A stretch of DNA of 64,000 nt from Caulobacter sp. (GCA_016125585.1 WGLL01000007.1:124001-188000); one strand, 5' to 3'. Counted from the first letter of the stretch, positions 35,208 to 45,542 are shown. The notes: generated from the letters alone by a model not told the origin. Numbers and translations: made by a program.

Positions 35208-35942
35208 TCAGGCCCGCGCCCGCAGCCAGCGCATCCGGTAGGCGTTCATCGCCGTCTCGCCCAGCTGGTCGAGCAGGCGGTAGTTGACGATGGCGCCGAC
35301 CGGGGCGCCGATCACCGGGATCATCTGGGCCAGCTTGGCCAGGTCGATGTAGTCGCGATACTGCTGCTGGAAGGTCCGCCAGTCGAAGTCGGCTTGGGAG
35401 GCGGGACGGCTCTCGGTGTCGTCGTCCCAGGCCTCCAGCCGGGCCAGCACCGCCTGGCGGTGGTCGGCGCTGGAGAAGGCCAGCTGGAAGATCGACAGGA
35501 TGTAGAGCCGCTCGTCCCAGCTTTCGCCGTCATGGCCGTAGAGCCCGGCGATCTCGAACAGCAGCTTGATCTTGAAGCCGATCAGCACCGGAAAATCGGC
35601 CGCCGCCATCAGGAAGCCGCCGGCCCCGGTGACCCCGCCCTCGGCGGCCGCCATGGTGCGGTAGGCGACGATCCGCTGGCGGACCAGGGCCTCGCGCGCG
35701 CGCAGCGAGGCGTTCAGCAGCGGCGGGGCGGTGGTGACGTCCGACCCGGTGAGGATGGCCCGGGTCAGATGGGCGATGACCTTGGTCACCGCCGCATGGA
35801 CCTTTTCCGGGATCAGGTTGTTGATGGTGACCTGCATATGCCGGGCGGCCCGGTCCATGGGGCCGGGCGGGCGCATCAGCTTCTCCCGCCAGGCCTGGAG
35901 GTCCTCGGCGGCGACGGTTTCATGGAGATCGAGGCGGGCCAT
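35208..35942 (-). CDS. EcsC family protein
   Basis: 244 residues. The long helical region with YRTMAAAEGGVTGAGGFLMA, DFPVLIGFKIKLLFEIAGLY and the C-terminal IPVIGAPVGAIVNYRLLDQL are the EcsC signature; two of these segments are hydrophobic. The family is named after a gene in the Bacillus ecs transporter operon and its function is not established. It lies downstream of leuB beyond a repeat element. Confidence 0.9.
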   Translation of the reverse strand: MARLDLHETVAAEDLQAWREKLMRPPGPMDRAARHMQVTINNLIPEKVHAAVTKVIAHLTRAILTGSDVTTAPPLLNASLRAREALVRQRIVAYRTMAAAEGGVTGAGGFLMAAADFPVLIGFKIKLLFEIAGLYGHDGESWDERLYILSIFQLAFSSADHRQAVLARLEAWDDDTESRPASQADFDWRTFQQQYRDYIDLAKLAQMIPVIGAPVGAIVNYRLLDQLGETAMNAYRMRWLRARA

Positions 35943-35948
35943 GGTCAG

Positions 35949-36076
35949 CCGTCATCCCGGTCGCGGCCGCGAAGCGACGGCGCGGCGGGAGCCAGGCGGG
36001 ACGGGACTCCCTGCCCGCTGGTCGGAGCGAGGATTCCGGGTCCCGGATCGGCCCCTTGGGCCGTCCGGGATGACGG
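35949..36076. repeat. CCGTCATCCCGG-ended repeat between leuB and EcsC gene
   Basis: The ends CCGTCATCCCGG (35949-35960) and CCGGGATGACGG (36065-36076) are identical to those at 15836 and 60822. Internal sequence differs; length 128 bases. Confidence 0.8.
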
Positions 36077-36095
36077 GTTGGGGGAGGTCATGGGA

Positions 36096-37148
36096 CTACA
36101 ACGCGTCAATCACCGCATCGCCCATCTCGACGGTGGAAAGCTGGCCGCCGAGGTCCCGCGTGCGGGCGCCGTTGGCCAGGGCTGTCTCCACCGCCCTGAC
36201 CAGGCGGTCGGCCTCGGCGGCGCGGCCGAGCGACCAGCGCAGAGCCATCTCGAAGGACAGGATGGCGGCCAGCGGATTGGCCACGCCCTGGCCCGCGATG
36301 TCCGGGGCCGAGCCGTGGATGGGCTCATAGAGGCCGGGCCGTCCGGGTTCGCCCAGGGCGGCGCTGGGCAGCATGCCGAGCGAGCCGGTCAGCTGGGCGG
36401 CGGCGTCGGACAGGATGTCGCCGAACAGATTGTCGGTCAGCAGCACGTCGAACTGGGTGGGCGCGCGGACCAGCTGCATGGCGGCGTTGTCGGCCAGGAT
36501 ATGCTCCAGCTGAACATCGGCGTAGTCGCGCTTGTGCAGGGCTGTGACCACCTCGCGCCACAGCAGGCCCGATTCCATGACATTGGACTTCTCGGCGCTG
36601 TGGACCTTGTTCCTGCGGCCGCGGGCGAGTTCGAAGGCCACCCGCGACACCCGCTCGATCTCGCTGGTCGTATAGACCTGGGTGTCGACGCCGCGTCGCT
36701 GGCCATCGGCCAGGGTCTCGATGCCGCGCGGCTCGCCGAAATAGACCCCGCCGGTCAGCTCGCGCACGATCATGATGTCGAGACCGGCGACCAGCTCGCG
36801 CTTCAGGCTGGACGCGTCGGCCAGGGCGTCGAAGCACAGGGCCGGGCGCAGGTTGGCGAAGACGTTCATGGCCTTGCGCAGCCGCAGGAGGCCCGCCTCG
36901 GGCCGGTGCTGGCGCGGAACGCCCGCCCATTTCGGCCCGCCCACCGCGCCCATCAGCACCGCATCGGCGGCATTGGCGGCCTCGACCGCCTCATCGGTGA
37001 TCGGAACCCCGTGGCGGTCATAGGAGACGCCGCCGAAGTCACGCTCATCGAGGGTGATGTCGGGCGTCAGACGCCCGGCGACCCGGCGAACCTGGGCGGT
37101 GACTTCCGGGCCGATGCCGTCGCCGGGGAGGAGGAGGAGGGTGGTCAT
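36096..37148 (-). CDS. leuB: 3-isopropylmalate dehydrogenase
   Basis: 350 residues. [16 protein letters not shown] at the N-terminus, [16 protein letters not shown], the catalytic region with [33 protein letters not shown] and [18 protein letters not shown] identify the decarboxylating dehydrogenase of leucine synthesis. It lies after the leuC-VOC-leuD-ABM gene series on the same strand, separated by a repeat of about 190 bases. Confidence 0.97.
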   Translation of the reverse strand: MTTLLLLPGDGIGPEVTAQVRRVAGRLTPDITLDERDFGGVSYDRHGVPITDEAVEAANAADAVLMGAVGGPKWAGVPRQHRPEAGLLRLRKAMNVFANLRPALCFDALADASSLKRELVAGLDIMIVRELTGGVYFGEPRGIETLADGQRRGVDTQVYTTSEIERVSRVAFELARGRRNKVHSAEKSNVMESGLLWREVVTALHKRDYADVQLEHILADNAAMQLVRAPTQFDVLLTDNLFGDILSDAAAQLTGSLGMLPSAALGEPGRPGLYEPIHGSAPDIAGQGVANPLAAILSFEMALRWSLGRAAEADRLVRAVETALANGARTRDLGGQLSTVEMGDAVIDAL

Positions 37149-37174
37149 GATCGTTGTGACGTCCGCTGTTCTCT

Positions 37175-37364
37175 CCCTTCCCCCTGGAGGGGGGAAGGGC
37201 CGGGAATGGGGGTGGAGGTGGTCAGGTCAGGCTGTCTGTCTAGAGGAAGGGCCGGGCAGCAGGGAAGGCCGCTTTATCAAGGCCGGCGGTGCGACCCCGT
37301 CACCGCGCGAGCCGACAGGCCGCCACCCCCATCCCCGGCCCTTCCCCCCTTCCAGGGGGAAGGG
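37175..37364. repeat. Long inverted repeat between leuB and the ABM gene
   Basis: Arms rich in CCTTCCCCC / GGGGGAAGG pair over roughly 40 bases (37175-37217 with 37322-37364), for example CCGGGAATGGGGGTGG against CCACCCCCATCCCCGG. It interrupts the leucine gene series and could stop or slow transcription before leuB. Confidence 0.75.
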
Positions 37365-37388
37365 GGGAAGGGCCGGGGACCGGCGCGC

Positions 37389-37688
37389 TCAGAAGCTTTC
37401 TCCCTCGCCGGCTTCATACAGCTTGATGTCCCGGTCCTTCAGGCCGGCGCCGGACAGGGCCTGGCGCCAGACGGCCATGTGCGGGGTCTGGAAATGGGCC
37501 TGCAGGGCGGCGCGGTCGGTCCAGAGTTCGGAGACCCGCACCAGTCCCGGCTCCAGCAGGTCGAGGGCGTAGGCGTAGGTCAGGCAGCCGGCCTCGGCGC
37601 GGCTGGCGGCGGTCATCGCGGTCATGGCCGGACGCAGGGTCTCAACCATGGCCGGATCGATCCGAACTGTTCCCATGACGATGATCAT
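37389..37688 (-). CDS. Antibiotic biosynthesis monooxygenase-domain (ABM) protein
   Basis: 99 residues: [57 protein letters not shown] and TPHMAVWRQAL follow the ferredoxin-like ABM (YgiN/quinol monooxygenase) pattern. The start codon shares one base with the leuD stop (TGATG), so it is translated together with leuD. The family includes cofactor-free monooxygenases, but many members are uncharacterised. Confidence 0.85.
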   Translation of the reverse strand: MIIVMGTVRIDPAMVETLRPAMTAMTAASRAEAGCLTYAYALDLLEPGLVRVSELWTDRAALQAHFQTPHMAVWRQALSGAGLKDRDIKLYEAGEGESF

Positions 37689-38299
37689 CAGGCGTCCTCC
37701 ATCCAGGGCTCGCTGAGGGCCCGCTTGCTTTCGAACAGATCTATGGCGGAGGCGTGCTGCAGGGTCTCGCCGATGGCGTCCAGGCCCTTGAGCAGCTTGT
37801 CCTTGCGGTCGGGATCGATGTCGAAGGCGAACCTCGCCCCCGACGGCGCGGTCACCGTCTGGCTCTCCAGATCGACGGTGAAGACGTGGTTGCCGCCCTT
37901 GGCCTCGTCCATCAGGGCCTCGACCTCCTCGGGCTTCAGCACCACGGGCAGGAGGCCGTTGTTGAGGCAGTTGTTCTTGAAGATGTCGGCGAAGCTGGAG
38001 GAGATGACGCAGGTGATCCCGAAATCCATCAGCGCCCAGGGCGCATGCTCACGGCTCGATCCGCAGCCGAAGTTGTCCCCGGCGATCAGCACCGCCGCGC
38101 CCTTGTACTCCGGGCGATTGAGCACGAAGTCGCTCTTGGCCTGACCCTGCTCGTCAAAGCGGAAGTCATAGAACAGCCCCTTGGCCAGCCCCTCACGTTC
38201 GACGGTCTTGAGGAACTGCTTGGGAATGATCTGGTCGGTGTCGACATTGGCCAGATGCAGCGGCGCTGCGCGGCCGTCGAGGCGGGTGAAGGGTTTCAT
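37688..38299 (-). CDS. leuD: 3-isopropylmalate dehydratase small subunit
   Basis: 203 residues from an ATG at 38299. [20 protein letters not shown] and [20 protein letters not shown] are the small-subunit signatures. With LeuC it isomerises 2-isopropylmalate to 3-isopropylmalate. Its start overlaps the stop of the VOC gene in ATGA, and its stop overlaps the ABM start by one base. Confidence 0.97.
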   Translation of the reverse strand: MKPFTRLDGRAAPLHLANVDTDQIIPKQFLKTVEREGLAKGLFYDFRFDEQGQAKSDFVLNRPEYKGAAVLIAGDNFGCGSSREHAPWALMDFGITCVISSSFADIFKNNCLNNGLLPVVLKPEEVEALMDEAKGGNHVFTVDLESQTVTAPSGARFAFDIDPDRKDKLLKGLDAIGETLQHASAIDLFESKRALSEPWMEDA

Positions 38300-39129
38300 G
38301 CCGAGGCTCCAAGAATGAGGGTCGGCACGCCGGCCGGGGCGTCCTTGATCGTGCAGACCCGGGTCCCCGGTTTGCGGCCGTCGCGGATGTCGCTGAGGGT
38401 CAGTCCGGCGGCGGTCATCCGGGCGTGGGCGGCGTCGATATCGGGGACTCGCCAGGTCAGGCCCCACAGGCTGTCGGGGTCGTCGTTCGGCTCGTCTTTG
38501 AGTCGGTGCGCCACCTCGACCACCAGATCGCCGACCTTGAAGAACATCAGCCGGCTGCCCCAGGCCTCATTGGTCCGGTCCAGCTTGAAGTCGAGGCCCA
38601 TTCGCGCGCCATACAGGGCGGCGGCGCGATTCGGATGGCGGGTCGAGACCACCACATGATCCAGACCGCTGACGGCGGCGGCCTCGTCGCCGGTCGCCGG
38701 GGCGACGGGCCAGTCCGGCGTGTCGCCGATCAGAAAGACCGTGACCCCATGCGTCCCTTCGGCATCCAGGATCGAGGTCGGCCAGATCCGGGCCTCTCCG
38801 GCCTCGGACCTTGTGCGGATCGGAAAGGCCTCGGTCGAGGGGATCGACAGGCGCTCCAGCCGTCTGCGCTCGGACTCCATGTCATCGGTGGCGAAGGCCA
38901 GGCCCCACAGCCCCTCGCCATGCGCCGCCAGCCAGGCGCCGGACGGGCCCTGATCTCCGGGGGCGATGATGTCGAGGGCGGTGTTGCCCAGCTGGAACCA
39001 GGCGTGGCGGACGGGGCTGCTGGCTCCGCGCCAGTCGGGGGCGCGGCCGAGCAGCTTCGTATAGCCGTCGATGGCGGCATCGAGGTCGTTGACCACCAGG
39101 GCGATATGATCGAGGGCGACGAGGGTCAC
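38296..39129 (-). CDS. VOC-fold protein embedded between leuC and leuD
   Basis: 277 residues from a GTG overlapping the leuC stop in GTGA. The two halves each start with a glyoxalase-type strand: [20 protein letters not shown] and [20 protein letters not shown], so it is a double-module vicinal oxygen chelate protein of the glyoxalase-like group. Coupling to both leuC and leuD ties it to leucine synthesis or a related branched-chain step, but no reaction can be assigned from sequence. Confidence 0.85.
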   Translation of the reverse strand: MTLVALDHIALVVNDLDAAIDGYTKLLGRAPDWRGASSPVRHAWFQLGNTALDIIAPGDQGPSGAWLAAHGEGLWGLAFATDDMESERRRLERLSIPSTEAFPIRTRSEAGEARIWPTSILDAEGTHGVTVFLIGDTPDWPVAPATGDEAAAVSGLDHVVVSTRHPNRAAALYGARMGLDFKLDRTNEAWGSRLMFFKVGDLVVEVAHRLKDEPNDDPDSLWGLTWRVPDIDAAHARMTAAGLTLSDIRDGRKPGTRVCTIKDAPAGVPTLILGASA

Positions 39130-40550
39130 AGGAAGGTCCGCACATCCACAATATGCCCCGCGATCGCCGCCGCCGCCGCCATGGCCGGGCTCATCAGATG
39201 GGTGCGACCGCCGCGGCCCTGCCGGCCCTCGAAATTGCGGTTGGAGGTCGAGGCGCAACGCTGGCCGGGCGTCAGGCGGTCCGGGTTCATCCCCAGACAC
39301 ATCGAACAGCCCGGCTCCCGCCACTCGAAACCGGCCGCCTTCAGTATGGCGTCCAGGCCCTCTTCCTCGGCCTGGTATTTCACCAGTCCCGAGCCCGGCA
39401 CCACCATGGCCCGCACATGCGGCGCGACCAGCCGGCCTTCGAGGTAGGCGGCCTGGGCCACGGCAGCGGCGGCCCGCAGGTCCTCGATGCGGCTGTTGGT
39501 GCAGCTGCCGATAAAGACCACATCGATCTTCGCCTCGGTGATCGGCTGACCGGCGGTCAGACCCATGTAGTCCAGGGCCCGCACCGCCGAGGCGCGTTTG
39601 TCGGGGGTCGCAAAGCTGTCCGGGTCGGGGACCTTGCCGGTCACCGCCACCACGTCCTCGGGACTGGTGCCCCAGGTCACCGTCGGGGCGATGTCCTCGG
39701 CCTTCAGCACCACCTCTCGGTCGAACACCGCGTCGGCGTCAGTATAGAAGGTCTTCCAGTGGCTCAGCGCCATGTCCCAGGCCGCGCCCTTTGGGGCTGA
39801 CGGGCGGCCCATGATATAGGCGAAGGTCTTGTCGTCCGGCGCCACCAGCCCGGCCCGCGCCCCGCCCTCGATGGTCAGGTTGCAGAGGGTCATCCGGCCT
39901 TCCATCGACAGGGCCCGAACCGCCTCGCCGGCGAATTCGATGACCGATCCGGTGCCGCCGGCCGTGCCGATCTCGCCGATGATGGCCAGCGCCATGTCCT
40001 TGGCGGTCACGCCGGGGCCGAGCTGGCCGTCGACGGTCACCCGCATGTTCTTGGACTTGGCCTGCCGCAGGGTCTGGGTCGCCAGCACATGTTCGACCTC
40101 GCTGGTGCCGATCCCCTGGGCCAGCGCCCCGAAGGCCCCGTGGGTCGAGGTGTGGCTGTCGCCGCAGACGATGGTCATGCCCGGCTGGGTGCGGCCCTGC
40201 TCGGGTCCGACCACATGGACGATGCCGTTCCGGGGGTCGCCCATCTGGAAGTATTCGATCCCGTTGTCGGCGACGTTGCGGCCAAGCGTCTGCAGCTGCA
40301 GCCGCGCCTCCTCGTCCTCGACGGCGTCGACGCCCAGCTCCTGACCGACGGTCGGCACATTGTGGTCGGCGACGGCGAGGGTGCGGTCGGGCCGGCGCAC
40401 CTGGCGGCCGGCCGCGCGAAGGCCGGCGAAGGCCTGCGGCGTGGTCACCTCATGGATGAGGTGCAGGTCGATGTAGAGAACGGTTTCGCCGCCATCCTGA
40501 GCGACGGCATGCGCGTCCCAGATCTTGTCGTAGAGGGTCTTTCCGGCCAT
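39126..40550 (-). CDS. leuC: 3-isopropylmalate dehydratase large subunit
   Basis: 474 residues from an ATG at 40550. The aconitase-type [4Fe-4S] cysteines are seen in [17 protein letters not shown] and [35 protein letters not shown] is also diagnostic. It is the first gene of a series with the VOC gene, leuD and the ABM gene, each overlapping the next by one to four bases. No leader peptide or attenuator was recognised in the 210-base gap upstream. Confidence 0.97.
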   Translation of the reverse strand: MAGKTLYDKIWDAHAVAQDGGETVLYIDLHLIHEVTTPQAFAGLRAAGRQVRRPDRTLAVADHNVPTVGQELGVDAVEDEEARLQLQTLGRNVADNGIEYFQMGDPRNGIVHVVGPEQGRTQPGMTIVCGDSHTSTHGAFGALAQGIGTSEVEHVLATQTLRQAKSKNMRVTVDGQLGPGVTAKDMALAIIGEIGTAGGTGSVIEFAGEAVRALSMEGRMTLCNLTIEGGARAGLVAPDDKTFAYIMGRPSAPKGAAWDMALSHWKTFYTDADAVFDREVVLKAEDIAPTVTWGTSPEDVVAVTGKVPDPDSFATPDKRASAVRALDYMGLTAGQPITEAKIDVVFIGSCTNSRIEDLRAAAAVAQAAYLEGRLVAPHVRAMVVPGSGLVKYQAEEEGLDAILKAAGFEWREPGCSMCLGMNPDRLTPGQRCASTSNRNFEGRQGRGGRTHLMSPAMAAAAAIAGHIVDVRTFL

Positions 40551-40760
40551 GCGGCGATGTAGGACGCGGACGGGCGTCCCGTCCAGTAGGGCGCAAGGAT
40601 TGTGCGCCAGATTGGCGATATGGGGCGGAGAGGGGAAGGAAGTTGCGAGCCCCTCCGAGATCCTCCGCACCGGCGGCCGCAGAACGTGACAAAAGCGCAA
40701 GGTGACACGGGCGGCGAACCGTGAAGACTGCGGCGGTCTTCAGCCCGGAGTTCCGCAAGC

Positions 40761-42566
40761 GTGCCCAATCTTCTCATCAGCCGCCGCCTCGCCCTGGCCG
40801 GCCTCGTTCTCGCCGGTCCCCTGAGCCAGACGGCCTTCGCCCAGGACAGCGAGGACGCGCGGTTCACCGCCTTCCTCGACAAGGCCTTCGACGAGAGCCT
40901 GGCCCTGAGCCCCGAAAGCATGACCTCGCTGGGGCTGAAGACCGACTACGGCAAGCTGGACGACTACACCGACGCCGCGAGCGAGCGCGAACTGGCTCTG
41001 GCCGAAAAGCAGCTGGCGGCGATGAAGGCCGGGTTCGACCTCGACAAGCTGGGGCCGCAGTCCAGGATTTCCTGGCGTCTGTTCGAACAGTCGGTCGAGC
41101 GGGAGCGGGAAGGGATGCGCTGGCGCGACCATCGCTACCTCGCCACCACCAACGGCAGCCCGGCCGGCGAAATCCCGGTGTTCCTGATCAATGAGCATGC
41201 GGTGGAGGGGATCGGCGACGCCGAGGCCTATATCAGCCGCCTGAAGGAGACGCGCCGGGTGATGGGCGAGGTCTCGGCCCGGCTGAAGGCCGCCGCCGAC
41301 AAGGGGATCGTCGCCCCGGCCTTCACCTTTGATCCCGTCGAGGCCGACGCCCGCAAGGTGCTGACCGGCGCCCCCTTCACGGACGGTCCCGACAGCGCCG
41401 TCTGGGCCGACTTCAAGGAGAAGGTGGCCGGGATCACCGCGCCGCAGGGCGACAAGGACCGCCTGCTGGCCGAGGGCAAGGCCGCCCTGCTGGGGCCGTT
41501 CAAGAGCGGCTATGAGACCTTCCTGGCGACCCAGGCGCAAATCCGCCCCCTGGCGAAAGGCAACAACGGGGCCTGGTCGCTGCCGGACGGCGAGGCCTAC
41601 TACGCCTTCCGCCTCAAGGGCTCGACCACCACCGACATGACCGCCGAGGAAATCCATCAGCTGGGTCTGAGCAACCTGGCGCGGGTCCAGGCCGAGATGA
41701 AGGTCATCATGGGCAAGGTCGGCTTCACCGGCTCGCTGCAGGACTTCTTCAAGGCCATCAAGACCGACCCGGCCCATCAGTATCCCAACACGGATGCGGG
41801 CAAGGCGCAGTATCTGGCCGACGCCCGCGGCTACATCGCCCAGGTGATGGCCAAGGCGCCGCAGTATTTCCTGCGCCTGCCCAAGGCGCCGCTGGAGGTG
41901 CGGGCGGTCGAGGCCTGGCGCCAGGAAACCGCCTCGGTGGCCTTCTACAACCGGCCCACCCCCGACGGCTCACGGCCCGGCATCTTCTATGTGAACCTGG
42001 CCGACATGACCCAGGTGCTGAAGCCCCAGATCGAGGGCATCGCCTATCACGAGGCCGCGCCGGGCCACCATTTCCAGATCGCCCTGGCCCAGGAGCTCAA
42101 GGGCATTCCCAAGTTCCGGCGGTTCGGCGGCTACGGCGCCTATATCGAGGGCTGGGGGCTGTACTCGGAGCGGCTGGGCAAGGAGATGGGCTTCTACCAG
42201 GACCCCTATTCCGACTTCGGGCGACTGTCGCTCGAGGCCTGGCGGGCGGTGCGGCTGATCACCGACAGCGGCATGCACGCCAAGAAATGGACCCGCGAGC
42301 AGGCCATCGACTTCTTCCGCGAGAACTCGCTGCTCAGCGAGCGCGACATCGTCAAGGAAATCGAGCGCTACCTGTGCAACCCCGGCCAGGCCACCAGCTA
42401 CATGGTCGGCCAGCAGAAGATCCTGATGCTGCGGGACAAGGCGAAGGCGGCCCTGGGCGCGAAGTTCGACATCCGGGCCTATCACGACGCGGTGCTGAAG
42501 GACGGCGCCCTGCCGCTGGACGTGCTGGAACAGCAGGTGGACGTGTATATCGCGGGTGTGGGGTAG
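40761..42566 (+). CDS. DUF885 family secreted metallopeptidase-like protein
   Basis: 601 residues from a GTG; the signal peptide runs to LSQTAFAQ. The DUF885 zinc motif is present as IAYHEAAPGHHFQIALAQEL (HExxPGHH), with EGWGLYSERLGKEMGFY further on as the likely third ligand block. Members are thought to be peptidases acting outside the cytoplasm. The gene is divergent from leuC. Confidence 0.92.
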   Translation: MPNLLISRRLALAGLVLAGPLSQTAFAQDSEDARFTAFLDKAFDESLALSPESMTSLGLKTDYGKLDDYTDAASERELALAEKQLAAMKAGFDLDKLGPQSRISWRLFEQSVEREREGMRWRDHRYLATTNGSPAGEIPVFLINEHAVEGIGDAEAYISRLKETRRVMGEVSARLKAAADKGIVAPAFTFDPVEADARKVLTGAPFTDGPDSAVWADFKEKVAGITAPQGDKDRLLAEGKAALLGPFKSGYETFLATQAQIRPLAKGNNGAWSLPDGEAYYAFRLKGSTTTDMTAEEIHQLGLSNLARVQAEMKVIMGKVGFTGSLQDFFKAIKTDPAHQYPNTDAGKAQYLADARGYIAQVMAKAPQYFLRLPKAPLEVRAVEAWRQETASVAFYNRPTPDGSRPGIFYVNLADMTQVLKPQIEGIAYHEAAPGHHFQIALAQELKGIPKFRRFGGYGAYIEGWGLYSERLGKEMGFYQDPYSDFGRLSLEAWRAVRLITDSGMHAKKWTREQAIDFFRENSLLSERDIVKEIERYLCNPGQATSYMVGQQKILMLRDKAKAALGAKFDIRAYHDAVLKDGALPLDVLEQQVDVYIAGVG

Positions 42567-42587
42567 GGGCGAGGCAACCTCTGGGCG

Positions 42588-42745
42588 CCCTTCTCCCCTT
42601 GCGGGAGAAGGTGGCCCGAAGGGCCGGATGAGGGGTTGAAGACCCGTCAAGCTGCGATGTGGCGGTTGTCGGCCGCGCCATAGAGGCCGGTGCGACCCCT
42701 CATCCGTCGGCTTCGCCGACACCTTCTCCCGCAAGGGGAGAAGGG
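42588..42745. repeat. CCTTCTCCC-type inverted repeat
   Basis: Arms at 42588-42634 (CCCTTCTCCCCTTGCGGGAG..., GGCCCGAAGGGCC, GGATGAGGGG) and 42696-42745 pair across about 60 bases. The same building blocks occur at 16134, 46111 and 57594. Confidence 0.78.
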
Positions 42746-42773
42746 AGACCCGAGGCGAACTCACCAGCCAATG

Positions 42774-42803
42774 AAAAAGGCCCCGCCGTTTCCAGCGGGG
42801 CCC
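42774..42803 (-). terminator. Rho-independent terminator of rplS
   Basis: GGCCCCGC/GCGGGGCC stem with an eight-base loop; on the minus strand it is followed by TTTTTCATTGG, 27 bases after the rplS stop. Confidence 0.85.
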
Positions 42804-42829
42804 TTCCGTATTCCGTCCGGAGCGCGGGC

Positions 42830-43231
42830 TTATTCGCCGGCGTCGTCGGTCTTGGCGTCCTTGCGGACCATGGCGCGCTCGGCGATCCGGGCGCTCTTAC
42901 CGCGACGGTCGCGCAGGTAGTAGAGCTTGGCGCGACGGACGACGCCGCGGCGCTTGACCTCGATGCTTTCGATCATCGGCGACATGATCGGGAAGACCCG
43001 CTCGACGCCTTCGCCGAAGCTGATCTTGCGGACCGTGAAGCTCTCGTGCAGGCCGGCGCCCTGACGGGCGATGCAGACGCCTTCATAGGCCTGGACGCGC
43101 TCGCGCTCGCCTTCCTTGATGCGGACGTTGACGCGCAGGGTGTCGCCAGCCTGGAAATCGGGGGTTTCGCGGAGGGCGGCGAGACGCTCGGTCTCTTCCT
43201 TCTCCAGCTGTTTGATGATGTTCGCAGCCAT
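42830..43231 (-). CDS. rplS: Ribosomal protein L19
   Basis: 133 residues: [20 protein letters not shown], then [20 protein letters not shown] and [20 protein letters not shown] are standard L19 sequence. It lies four bases downstream of trmD, whose end supplies the ribosome site. The C-terminus extends about 15 residues beyond the E. coli protein with an Asp/Lys-rich end. Confidence 0.97.
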   Translation of the reverse strand: MAANIIKQLEKEETERLAALRETPDFQAGDTLRVNVRIKEGERERVQAYEGVCIARQGAGLHESFTVRKISFGEGVERVFPIMSPMIESIEVKRRGVVRRAKLYYLRDRRGKSARIAERAMVRKDAKTDDAGE

Positions 43232-43235
43232 AACT

Positions 43236-43973
43236 CTAGTTCTCCTTGGGCTTGACCGGTTTGCCGGCGCCCTTTGCCTGTTGATTGGCGAGATAACGGT
43301 CCCAAAGATCGGGCCGCCGCTCGCGGGTCGTCTCTTCTCTCATCGCCTGCCGCCAGGCCGCGACCCGCTTGTGGTCGCCGCTCAGCAGCACCTCGGGGAT
43401 GTCGAGCCCTTCGAACGTCCGCGGTCTCGTGAACTGCGGATGCTCGAGGAGTCCGTCCTCGAAGCTTTCTTCCCTGAGGCTGTCCGCCTGTCCGAGAACC
43501 CCCGGCACAAGACGCACACACGCCTCGATCGCCACCATTGCCGCCGCCTCGCCACCGGCGAGAACCGCGTCTCCGACGGAGACCTCCTCGAACCCCCGGG
43601 CGTCGAGCACCCGCTGGTCCACCCCCTCGAACCGGCCGCAGAGGACAACAATCCCCGGCGCCCTGGCCCACTCACTCACACGCACCTGGGTCAGGGGCCT
43701 GCCCCGGGCGCTCATGCACAAAAGCGGCCGTCCCGCGGTGTCGACGCTGTCGAGCGCCGCCGCGATTACGTCCGCCTTCATCACCTGTCCAGGACCGCCA
43801 CCCGCGGGGGTGTCGTCGAGGAAGCCGCGCTTATCCTTGGAAAAGGTCCGGATGTCCACTGTTTCAAGGCGCCACAGGTCGGATTCCCGCCAGGCGGTCC
43901 CGATCAGCGAAACGCCGAGCGGGCCGGGGAAGGCTTCCGGGAACATGGTCAGGACGGTGGCGGTGAAGGGCAT
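43236..43973 (-). CDS. trmD: tRNA (guanine-N1)-methyltransferase
   Basis: 245 residues. [58 protein letters not shown] and the SAM-knot region [20 protein letters not shown] are characteristic. It methylates G37 of tRNAs read by CNN codons, preventing frameshifts. It precedes rplS directly; the rimM gene that usually comes before it lies 1.6 kb away. Confidence 0.97.
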   Translation of the reverse strand: MPFTATVLTMFPEAFPGPLGVSLIGTAWRESDLWRLETVDIRTFSKDKRGFLDDTPAGGGPGQVMKADVIAAALDSVDTAGRPLLCMSARGRPLTQVRVSEWARAPGIVVLCGRFEGVDQRVLDARGFEEVSVGDAVLAGGEAAAMVAIEACVRLVPGVLGQADSLREESFEDGLLEHPQFTRPRTFEGLDIPEVLLSGDHKRVAAWRQAMREETTRERRPDLWDRYLANQQAKGAGKPVKPKEN

Positions 43974-44031
43974 GGGCGCGGGGTCCCTACACCTTTCGGC
44001 GTTCCGGGAGAAGTTTTGTCGGGTTTGCGGG

Positions 44032-44130
44032 CTTCGACACGCGGCTCGCGCCGCTACTCAGCATGACGAAAAATGTTGGGCCCACCCCTGCGCGTCATCC
44101 TGAGTAGGCCGCAAGGCGGCCGTGTCGAAG
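44032..44130. repeat. Inverted-repeat element (CTTCGACACG type)
   Basis: Arms starting CTTCGACACG and ending CGTGTCGAAG (44032-44068 and 44093-44130) pair with the inner CTACTCA-GCATGACG / CGTCATCC-TGAGTAG parts. This matches the widespread repeats of the TTCGACACG...CATGACG form found between genes in many alphaproteobacteria. Confidence 0.75.
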
Positions 44131-44153
44131 GACGCACGGTTGATCGGCCGCCT

Positions 44154-44531
44154 TCAGTCCGGCGCCAGTTCGAAATTGAACTTCTCGGCGAAGTCGTCAT
44201 AGGGCGGGCTGGGCCAGCGGTATTCGCTGAAGACATCGGCGATGCAGGCGGCGACGGCGCTGTCATCATTGCTGTCGACGCGGTCGAACCTGCCCTTCTC
44301 GAAGCTGACGATCAGGGAAAAACTCATCCGCCGCCGGTGCTCGCCGCTGTAGCAGCGGTCCAGAAGGGCGGTGGTCTTGGGCTTGAGGAAGGGGTCCATC
44401 TTGTCATCGCGCCAGACCTGGGCGGTGGGGTCATCCTTGTAGCGATCGGCCCGGGCCAGCGCCTCGGTGTAGGCCAGGCCGGCGCCGGACTGGAACATCA
44501 GGAACAGGGAGGATGTGGCGGCGATCAGCAT
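44154..44531 (-). CDS. Small exported protein, unknown function
   Basis: 125 residues from an ATG at 44531 with AAGGAGG eight bases upstream. The N-terminus MLIAATSSLFLMFQSGAGLA is a likely signal or membrane anchor. The rest is soluble (YTEALARADRYKDDPTAQVW, then RVDSNDDSAVAACIADVFSE). Two cysteines (DRCYSG and AACIAD) may pair. Divergent from tesB. No family recognised. Confidence 0.65.
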   Translation of the reverse strand: MLIAATSSLFLMFQSGAGLAYTEALARADRYKDDPTAQVWRDDKMDPFLKPKTTALLDRCYSGEHRRRMSFSLIVSFEKGRFDRVDSNDDSAVAACIADVFSEYRWPSPPYDDFAEKFNFELAPD

Positions 44532-44660
44532 GGCAGCCTCCTTATCACGGCCCGGGTGGCGAAACAGCGGCGGCCTTGCGCCGGCCAACGGCGGGATATG
44601 ACCGGCGGGCGTCAGCGCCCCGCTTGCCGCGCCCTTCCGACGGGCCTATTGCGTCGCAGC

Positions 44661-45518
44661 ATGGAAGAGTCAGAAAACCTCATCGAGACGCTGGCGCTCG
44701 AGCAGATCGAAATGAACCTGTTCCGGGGCGTATCGCCCAACGACGGGTTCCCGCGCATCTTCGGCGGCTTCGTCATCGCCCAGGCCCTGCTGGCGGCCTA
44801 TGAGACGGTGCCGGACCGCGTCTGCCACTCGATCCACGCCTATTTCATCCGCCCGGGCGACGTGCGGATTCCGGTGCTCTATGAGGTCGACCGCTCGCGC
44901 GACGGCGGCAGCTTCACCACCCGCCGGGTCATCGCCATCCAGAACGGCAAGCAGATCTTCAACCTGGCCGCCTCCTTCCAGGTGCCGGAAGAGGGTTATG
45001 AGCATCAGACCCCGATGCCGATGCATGACGAGCCGGAGACCATCAAGAACGAGCTGGACCGGATGCTGGCCGACTTCGGCGACAAGATTCCGCAGCAGAT
45101 GATCGACCAGATGAAGCGGCCGCGGCCGATCGATATCCGCTGGCCCGACCCGCAGAACATCTTCAAGCCCGTCCCCAAGCCGCCGCGCAAGCAGGTGTGG
45201 ATGCGCACCAAGGCCCCCATCGGGCCGGAGATCAAACATCAGCAGGCCTGCCTGGCCTATGCCTCGGACATGGCCTTCATGGAGACCGCCCTGCGGGTCC
45301 ATGGCCTGACCTGGCAGACCCCGGGCATGCAGTCGGCCAGCCTGGACCACGCCATGTGGTTCCACCGGCCGGTGGACTTCAACGACTGGATCCTGTTCGA
45401 CCAGGACTGCCCCAGCACCAGCCAGGGACGCGGCTTCATCCGCGGCGAGATGTACACCAGGGACGGCCGGCTGGCCGCCTCGGTGGCGCAGGAATGCCTG
45501 ATGCGGGTGAAGACCTAG
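44661..45518 (+). CDS. tesB: Acyl-CoA thioesterase II
   Basis: 285 residues with two hotdog halves. NLFRGVSPNDGFPRIFGGFV, HSIHAYFIRPGDVRIPVLYE, GGSFTTRRVIAIQNGKQIFN and SLDHAMWFHRPVDFNDWILF identify the TesB family; the active-site Asp (SASLDHA) is present. It hydrolyses medium and long acyl-CoAs. The gene sits inside the rpsP-rimM-trmD-rplS region but on the opposite strand. No clear ribosome site precedes the ATG. Confidence 0.95.
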   Translation: MEESENLIETLALEQIEMNLFRGVSPNDGFPRIFGGFVIAQALLAAYETVPDRVCHSIHAYFIRPGDVRIPVLYEVDRSRDGGSFTTRRVIAIQNGKQIFNLAASFQVPEEGYEHQTPMPMHDEPETIKNELDRMLADFGDKIPQQMIDQMKRPRPIDIRWPDPQNIFKPVPKPPRKQVWMRTKAPIGPEIKHQQACLAYASDMAFMETALRVHGLTWQTPGMQSASLDHAMWFHRPVDFNDWILFDQDCPSTSQGRGFIRGEMYTRDGRLAASVAQECLMRVKT

Positions 45519-45542
45519 GCGTCGCCTCGGGCGGCGAAGGCG

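Noticed and set aside
34863..38144. Long plus-strand frame of 1093 codons
   Set aside because: It is antisense to the exported DLH, EcsC, leuB, ABM and leuD genes; composition shows no protein character.
39130..39324. N-terminal extension of the VOC protein into leuC
   Set aside because: The residues are antisense-like Gly/Pro/Arg; the GTG at 39129 with the four-base overlap fits.
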